DNA of 64,000 nucleotides, taken from Neonectria sp. B-13 (Eukaryota; Ascomycota; Sordariomycetes; Hypocreales; Nectriaceae). This document shows positions 57,424 to 64,000 of this stretch, one piece after another. The notes under the pieces are model-generated. The model was not told the origin of the DNA, did not search any database, and worked only from the letters and a program-made list of their open reading frames with translations. The position numbers were made by a program, and so were the translations under genes. How positions within the stretch are numbered: position 1 is the first letter of the stretch; every line of letters starts with the position of its first letter. The stretch is from the NCBI GenBank assembly GCA_002682825.1, contig NOKP01000001.1, positions 4,591,296 to 4,655,295 of the forward strand, read 5' to 3'.

Positions 57424-59455
57424 ATGTCTGGCCCCGTGTAAGTCCATCCCTCCGTCTCCCTCCAGCAGCTCTCCCCTCCCATCACCCCTCCTCATGTCGC
57501 TGGCTTTTACCCCACCACCCCGCCCCAGCGTTCTTGTCGCTGCTTCCGGCGGCCATACCTCAATTCGCGCACGCTGAGCGCTGCAAATCGTGAGATATAC
57601 TCGCGGTGAGCTTGCGTCTCGGCTGTCGTCGCCGAACGCGCTGAAGAAATTCCCCGTTGTGGCACGCGGCTCACGGTCTGAGGCAGCGCCCGCCTTGCCA
57701 ACCTCAAGCTCGGCGGCGCCCAACACCCCACCTCCACCTCAACGTCAACCTCGTCCTCTGGCGCGACTCAAGAAGCGAATCATGCTGACTCTGTTCCAAG
57801 TGCGGATCTGGGCCTCATTGGCCTTGCTGTCATGTAAGTAATATGAAGAGAGAAAAAATAAACCCTCCCCCTCACTCCCCCTCGCCCTGTGTGCTGACAA
57901 CTCTCGCAGGGGACAGAACCTCATCTTGAACATGGCCGACCACGGCTTCACCATCTGCGCCTTCAACCGAACCGTCTCCAAGGTCGACCGATTCCTGGAA
58001 AACGAGGCCAAGGGCACCTCTGTTGTTGGTGCCAAGACCGTCGAGGAGTTCGTCAGCAAGCTCAAGTCTCCCCGACGTGTTATGCTCCTCGTCCAGGCCG
58101 GCACCGCTGTCGACGACTGGATTGAGAAGCTTCTGCCCCTCCTCGACGCCGGTGACATCATCATTGACGGCGGCAACTCTCACTTCCCTGACTCCAACCG
58201 TCGTTCCCGATACCTTTCTGGCAAGGGCATCCGATTCGTCGGTTCCGGTGTCTCCGGTGGTGAGGAGGGTGCCCGATATGGCCCCTCCATGATGCCCGGT
58301 GGTAACGAGGAGGCCTGGCCTCACATCAAGGACATCTTCCAGGGCATCGCTGCTAAGAGCGACGGCGAGCCTTGCTGTGAGTGGGTCGGCGACGAGGGTG
58401 CTGGTCACTACGTCAAGATGGTCCACAACGGTATTGAGTACGGTGACATGCAGCTCATTTGCGAGGTATGGCTCTCTCAAAATCCCTTGCACCACGCGAT
58501 TCGCGCTAATCAATTGACTCTCAGGCCTACGACATCATGAAGCGTGGCCTCGGCCTCTCCAACAAGGAGATTGGTGATGTTCTCGCCAAGTGGAACAAGG
58601 GCGTCCTGGACTCCTTCCTGATTGAGATCACCCGCGACATCATGTACTTCAACGATGATGATGGCACGGCCCTCGTCGAGAAGATTCTCGACAAGGCCGG
58701 CCAGAAGGGCACTGGCAAGTGGACTGCCGTCAACGCTCTCGACCTGGGCATGCCCGTTACTCTTATTGCTGAGGCCGTCCTCGGCCGATGCCTGTCCAGC
58801 ATCAAGGACGAGCGTACTATTGCCTCTGGCAAGCTGGAGTTCGTCAGCCGCACCACCAAGTTCGAGGGTGACAAGGAGCAGTTCCTCGAGGATCTCGAGC
58901 AGGCTCTTTACGCCTCCAAGATCATCTCGTACGCCCAGGGCTTCATGCTCATGCAGGAGGTAAGGAAACCCGTCCCAAGCCACTTAGAAGTCACAAGCTA
59001 ATCGATTATTGCAGGCCGCCAAGGAGTACAAGTGGAAGCTCAACAAGCCCTCCATCGCCCTCATGTGGCGTGGTGGCTGCATTATCCGATCCGTCTTCCT
59101 CAAGGACATCACCTCTGCCTACCGCAACGAGCCTGAGCTGAAGAACCTTCTCTTCGACGACTTCTTCAACAAGGCTATCCACAAGGCCCAGCCCGGCTGG
59201 AGAGACGTCGTTGCCAAGTCTGCCCTTCTGGGTATCCCTACTCCCGCCTTCTCGACTGCTCTGTCGTGGTTCGACGGATACCGCACCAAGGACCTCCCCG
59301 CCAACCTGCTCCAGGCCCAGCGTGACTACTTCGGTGCCCACACCTTCCACATCAAGCCCGAGTTTGCTAGCGAGAAGTACCCCGTTGACACTGACATCCA
59401 CGTCAACTGGACTGGCCGCGGTGGCAACGTGTCTGCCTCTACCTACCAGGCATAA
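57424..59455 (+). CDS. 6-phosphogluconate dehydrogenase, decarboxylating
   Basis: Five exons, 57424-57437, 57801-57833, 57910-58465, 58525-58959 and 59015-59455, give 492 residues. The enzyme oxidises 6-phosphogluconate to ribulose 5-phosphate, making NADPH in the cytosolic pentose phosphate pathway. Visible are the nucleotide-binding [30 protein letters not shown], the substrate block [19 protein letters not shown], and the catalytic-lysine region [18 protein letters not shown]. The C-terminal [19 protein letters not shown] is also typical. The first exon has only 14 nt, followed by a 363-nt intron with an AAG acceptor and a 33-nt second exon. This is the one arrangement that gives MSGPVADLG. 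Codon use is strongly biased, as expected for a highly expressed gene. Confidence 0.95.
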
Positions 59456-60185
59456 AGGGATGATGAGGAGACGATGGAGAAAGGACAGTAAATATGCTAG
59501 AGCAATCGGTGTACCTGGTAACTGCGTCATGCTGGTAGGCTTTTGAATAGGTACGCAGGGGACACTGGCGCTGCATCGGGTAATGGGCTTGAATGGCTGG
59601 GTTTAGAATGCTCAGGAGGAAAGGAAGATTATGAAATCCTGCAGCTTATTCGCAAAATACAAAAAATGACAATTCATGACGAGATGGCATGATTCATGTT
59701 GTAGATGTGTTCTTGATGCATGGTGGCTTGTGGGGGACTTGGAAAGAGGCGACGAATAATCGAGAGTCTCATCGGATTTATCGCGACCTCATGAAGTGTA
59801 AACAACTGGCGATAGTTGAGGAATTGCAATGCATTGTCTGAACCGAAGCTTAGCTTGGGGTAGTAAGGCTCCGAACTAGGATGCTAGGCGTGTTGCGGGT
59901 CCCACTTTTCGACGCCACCCTCCTCCGCGACTATTGGTCAGGCACCCACAGCCTTGTCGCGAGAAGTTTGGAGCCGCGCCAGGACATTGTCGCTCGCTCT
60001 TCCAACTACATCCCATCGCTTGTTGCGCCGCCCCATCCCATCGCCACCGCCTGGCCCTTCACCTCATCACTACCCGGTAGACTAGGTCCTTCAACACCGT
60101 GCCGCTCCCCGCAGGCGTCAATCGCGAGGCCTGACCCGTGGACACGCTGTCCTTCGTCGACCGCGACAACCCATCACCCGTCACC
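59456..60185. other. Tandem spacer with SSR4 promoter
   Basis: Holds the 3' UTR of the 6PGDH gene and the promoter of the Ssr4 gene. The frame at 59881-60282 belongs to leader sequence and is not called. Confidence 0.5.
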
Positions 60186-62471
60186 ATGGCTCAACCCGAT
60201 CCCAGCCAGGGCGTCCCCCAGGACCTCGTATGCTCAGATGCCCACCGACGGCCGTCGCAATTCGTCGCTGACTGTCTTCTAGATGCCCCATGTCCACCTC
60301 ATTTCGTCCTTTCGATACCCGGCGATGCCCCGTCTCGACCTGAACGAGGTGGCCAAGTGGCTCATGAGCGCTCCCCAGGTCGCGCGAGACCGAGCGCCCT
60401 TCTTCTGGACATACCTCGACAAGCCCACCGATGGCACGATTCTCCTGACGTGGCAGCCCCTGCAGCGCCTAGGCACCAACTTTGCTACCGATGGCTTCGT
60501 CTGGGCGCCTCCCGAGCAGATCTACAAGCATGACCTGGGCAACGGACTGGTAGGTTTGCAAGCTCAGCTCACTGACAATACATGCTGACGGTGCGCAAGA
60601 TGCTGGAAATTTACTACCAAAAAGCCGGTTACATCCCCGGTGAACAGTTCGCCCTTCATGCGCGACGCCGATTCCGACTAGTCCCCGTCCCCGGGCATCC
60701 CAACCCGCCCCAGCCAGACGTCAGCCTCTTCGTTGTGCATTACGGGCCTGCTGAGCCCAACGACCGGGTCCCCATCTCCATGATTCCCTACGACGAGCGA
60801 GTCAACAGCATCATGCAGCAGAGACACTTCCTGCAGAGAGCTGGCCAGATCCGTCGCAAGGAGTTCATGCTGTCAGATCGGGTCAACTGGCCAACCCTTC
60901 CAGACCCAACGCGCCAGCAGGTCGCGCCGCAGATGGTTCCCCGAGGGGTCCCTCAACAGATGGCATATCCTCCCCAGATCCCCCAAGGACCTCCGGCAAA
61001 GCGCGCTCGGCACGCCGCGAGTCAAGGACAGCAGGCGGCCGTTCCGGGGATGCCTCAGCTGGATGCTGCTTTCGACGACGAGGAGGATGTCTCGCGGGGC
61101 GATATGTTTGACCATCTCACTCCCCGAGAGATCTCCTTGAGTCGGTACCAGCAGAACCACGAATGGATGGAGGAGATTCTGTCATCCCCCTACAGAATAA
61201 GCCAAATCACCCCCGCAGACCTTAATTTAGGCTTCAAGGGCGAGTTGGCTTCCTTGACCGAAGGGATTTTCCCGGCCCAGGCCGGCGATGCGTTCAGCTC
61301 AGTGCCCGAAAAGCCCTACATTGGCCGCCTGGATGCTGGCCAGGCAGACGAGTTCCGCAAGCGTGTCAACAAGCACGTTGAGTCTACCAAGGCCGAGATT
61401 GAAAAGATGCAAGCCGCCCACGCCGAAGCTCTTGCCAAGTTCAAGGAGAGCTCGCTCCTGAATAAGAAAGAGAAGGAGCTCAGAGGTGTGGTTGAGAGCA
61501 CCGGGCCTGAGGTCTGGAGAATCGAGGGTAGGTTGGACCCCCACGATGAAGACGCAGTGCCCCGTCCTACCACGAAGAAGACTATCGATGAGATCGTTCT
61601 GGAAGTTGAGGCTTCCACCGGCCACAAGGTTGAGGCCAAGTCGTCGGTTTCCCGCGTTCAAGAAGGCGGCTTTCAGGCTCCAGCGCCAGAACTAGCACCG
61701 GCACCGGCACCGGCTACGCAGCTGTCGCGACAGCCTTCTCAAGCCGGATCGCAAGCCAGCGGCGTCATGGTCGAATCCGATGTCGACATGGGTGGCACCG
61801 CTGCTGGACTACTGGATCAGATGGGAACAGGGCTCTCGGCGATGTCTACTCCGGTGAACAGCTTCCCTACACCCCAACCTCAGCTATCAGCCGCCCACTC
61901 AGGCACGGCCACCCCCTCCAACGCCAATGCCCCGTCACCTGCTCTACCGCAGCCCTCTGCTCAACCAGCGACCAGCGGTGACGATACTGCCATGGGCGGG
62001 ACTGAAGAGCCCGTGAAGGAGTCGACTGGAACAGCACCCGACCAAGGAACAGGTAGCGGGGACTGGGTCGTGGTCCCCAAGGGTGGAGCGACCCCGGACC
62101 CGAATGCCCCTGCGGCCACAACCGCGACTGTAACCGCAGGCGCAGCTGTAACCGCATCGGCTACGGAGGACAGCGAAGCAGCCAAGCAGGGCCCTGTGTC
62201 TAACAGGCCGTCGTCCGCCGCCGCAACGCCAGCCGCCACAGACGGTGGCTCAGTATCGTTCGACCAAAACGACTTCAGTTCCCTAGGCGACCTCGACTCG
62301 GCTGGAGATGCCCTAGCCGGCTTTGATGGCCCAACGCTGGATGGGTCTGCAGGCGAGCTTGGCGACGGTCTAGATCTCAACATGGACATGGAAGACTCGG
62401 CCTTTGGCGATGCCTTCCACGGCGTCGAAACCTCGGATACTCCAGCGGAGGGACAGGGGCAAGACATGTAG
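60186..62471 (+). CDS. SWI/SNF and RSC complex subunit Ssr4 (DUF1750)
   Basis: Three exons, 60186-60227, 60283-60549 and 60600-62471, give 726 residues. The N-terminal DUF1750 region shows PHVHLISSFRYPAMPRLDLNE, VAKWLMSAPQVARDRAPFFWT and LTWQPLQRLGTNFATDGFVW. It continues after intron 2 with MLEIYYQKAGYIPGE. In fission yeast this domain defines Ssr4, a subunit shared by the SWI/SNF and RSC chromatin remodellers. Further on, LTPREISLSRYQQNHEWMEEIL and a coiled coil (about residues 360-410) are seen. The C-terminal 300 residues are disordered, rich in Ala, Pro, Thr and Ser, ending acidic. Both introns are phase 0. Confidence 0.88.
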
Positions 62472-63482
62472 GATTGTCATGATCCTTGGCACGACGCCGC
62501 ATGGCAGTAATGGAAGTAGAAGTGGCACACATGTGGCACGCACAGCACGAGTCTACACTCCAGAATCCAAAGGACGTGGGCTCGCACTGCTGGGCGATTC
62601 AAAGACGGGGTGGCCCTGGGTGATGCTGAAACGATGGAGAATGGCGCGGTGTGTCAAAGGGTGTCTGTTTTGACGCCTGACACGGTTGTGTTTTTTTGGC
62701 CGTTTGTACGAGTCGTTTTTTCGATGTTGTACCTAGTTTTCTGTAGAATACGGGCTGGGGAAATTTGAACATTGGGTCTCTTGTCTGATCTTGGCTGCGA
62801 CGAGTTCGAGTGTGATGGACGGGTTCGTGGTGATGCAGTTGGTCAGGACCGGGTATTGGAAAACCCTGGTCAAACGACGCTGTCGACTTCATTTAATGCC
62901 AAGCGCAGTGAATAGTAGCAATGCGGCTGCTGTTATTCGTACATGCACCTAAAACTCTTATGCTTAAATGCTGTCTTGTGCAAGATGAAACGAGCCGGTT
63001 TGATCGTCGCCCTATTCCCGGGGTTGAGTTGTCTCATGAGTCGCCATCCATCCATGGCCGAAACGTGGCCCCGAGAGATCGTCATCATGCCAAGAAACAT
63101 AATTGTCACAGCCACTGGAGACGAAGTTCCCCAGACCTTCCATGTCGCGGATCGGTCGGGGAGATGGTTTAGTCTTCCGGCAATGGAAGACGTGTTGGAA
63201 GTTGATTCTCGAAATGGCCTTGGCTGTTTCATGGGTTTCTTTATACCCCGTTACTCTGTTGTTTTGACTAGTCGACTGTGGCTTTCTCTACCTTCTTTCT
63301 TCTTCGAGGCTGCTGGACAGCATTGCTTAATAGCTTCTTTCTTTCTTTCTTTGCGTGTGCCGGGACGTGCGAGTGACGAGAACCGTCGGCGCTGGTCCTA
63401 ATTGCTGTCGAATCTTTGATACCATCCTTCACAGCCGCGATTCTTAATCTTTCTGTTCTTCTTCTCCTGTCCTTCTTTCACC
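62472..63482. other. 1-kb tandem spacer
   Basis: A 152-codon frame at 62943-63401 crosses it, but its sequence is unconvincing. I call no gene here. The last part should be the promoter of the secreted-protein gene. Confidence 0.45.
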
Positions 63483-64000
63483 ATGAATTCACCACTGAGA
63501 TGGGTGGTCGCCATGATCGGTGTATCGACTGCAGTGGCCCAGTTGATCAACTCACCTCGCCCGGTAAGTCGCGCCTCTCGCTCCCAACTTCACAACGACG
63601 TATCTGACTTGCGTAAGGCCATCAGCGTGGATGAAGAGGCCACTCAGATCACTCTCCCCTTCAAAACGGTCTCGTCTGGAACTGGAGCCATTGCGCCCGC
63701 CCTGGGCTTGTTACCGTCGCTTCCAAATGCCGAAGGCCACTCCGAGACTCAGGGCGCTATCATCTTGACGCGTACTCCTATGACAACTTCATTGAGTGAA
63801 GAAGAACTGCCTTCAACCACCTCGGTGGCCGACCCAGTTGGCAGTCCAGTCGTCGGGAGTAGCAGAAGCACAACTTCGGTAAGGAACCCGACGATTGTCA
63901 AAACACAGCAGTCTACAAATGCTAACTCGGCAGTAGGTGGCGGATACATCTGCCACGGCTGTCATTACAAGTGGCCTTCAAACCACCGCCGGAATCATCG
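63483..64000 (+). CDS. Secreted Ser/Thr-rich protein (3' partial)
   Basis: The ATG at 63483 (CACCATGAA) opens a signal peptide (MNSPLRWVVAMIGVSTAVAQ) with a likely cleavage after AVA. Exon 1 is 63483-63563, and exon 2 starts at 63618 and runs to about 63880. A third exon probably begins after the acceptor CAGTAG near 63936, giving VADTSATAVITSG in a Ser/Thr-rich style; without that splice the frame also stays open. The mature protein is rich in Ser, Thr, Pro and Glu, with no known domain, like fungal cell-wall or GPI-anchored proteins. The window ends inside the gene, so no anchor signal can be checked. Confidence 0.6.
   Translation, partial: MNSPLRWVVAMIGVSTAVAQLINSPRPVSRASRSQLHNDVSDLRKAISVDEEATQITLPFKTVSSGTGAIAPALGLLPSLPNAEGHSETQGAIILTRTPMTTSLSEEELPSTTSVADPVGSPVVGSSRSTTSVRNPTIVKTQQSTNANSAVGGGYICHGCHYKWPSNHRRNH

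Noticed and set aside
62943..63401. 152-codon frame upstream of the secreted-protein gene
   Set aside because: The start looks like a weak signal, but the rest is incoherent and overlaps other frames; likely 5' UTR.

Overview
The window looks like nuclear DNA from a filamentous ascomycete (Pezizomycotina, probably a Sordariomycete and perhaps Hypocreales). Introns are short (about 50-70 nt) with GT..AG borders and CTAAC/CTGAC-like branch sites. Genes lie on both strands, and the set includes a HET-domain protein, an Ssr4 (DUF1750) subunit, a DUF1746 protein and an Mo-cofactor sulfurase. One 100-N assembly gap lies at 50568-50667. I assigned exons by hand from reading frame, splice borders and family memory; no alignment or RNA evidence was available.

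Left core block (1-28 kb). In order: a PWI/RS splicing protein of SRRM1 type (+), Eaf6 of the NuA4-type acetyltransferase (+), a DPP5-type S9 peptidase (+), a TAF3-like histone-fold protein (+), a large mitochondrial PPR protein (-) divergent from Rcl1 (+), a DUF1746 membrane protein (-), a 71-residue small protein (+), the G-patch protein Pxr1 (-), Ars2/SERRATE (-), molybdenum cofactor sulfurase (+) and a cytosolic GH15 enzyme (-). Most act in RNA processing, ribosome biogenesis or chromatin.

Accessory block (28-50 kb). Genes are sparse here: an amino-acid permease, a HET protein, a secreted GH32 invertase/inulinase-type enzyme, an orphan 2OG-Fe(II) oxygenase, an F-box protein, a tRNA-Arg(UCU) and an SRPK-like kinase. 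Between the tRNA and the kinase (43.9-47.4 kb) lie decayed same-strand relics. One is the C-terminus of a D-2-hydroxyglutarate dehydrogenase. Another is a succinate-semialdehyde dehydrogenase with frameshifts, stops and a large internal deletion. A possible third relic is the start of a secreted protein.

Right core block (50-64 kb). A nucleotide-sugar/triose-phosphate-type transporter (5' end lost in the gap), an RBM42-like RRM protein (-), 6-phosphogluconate dehydrogenase, the SWI/SNF-RSC subunit Ssr4, and the start of a secreted Ser/Thr-rich protein that runs off the window.

The main unexpected content is the gene graveyard at 45-47 kb. I found no convincing new multi-gene system.
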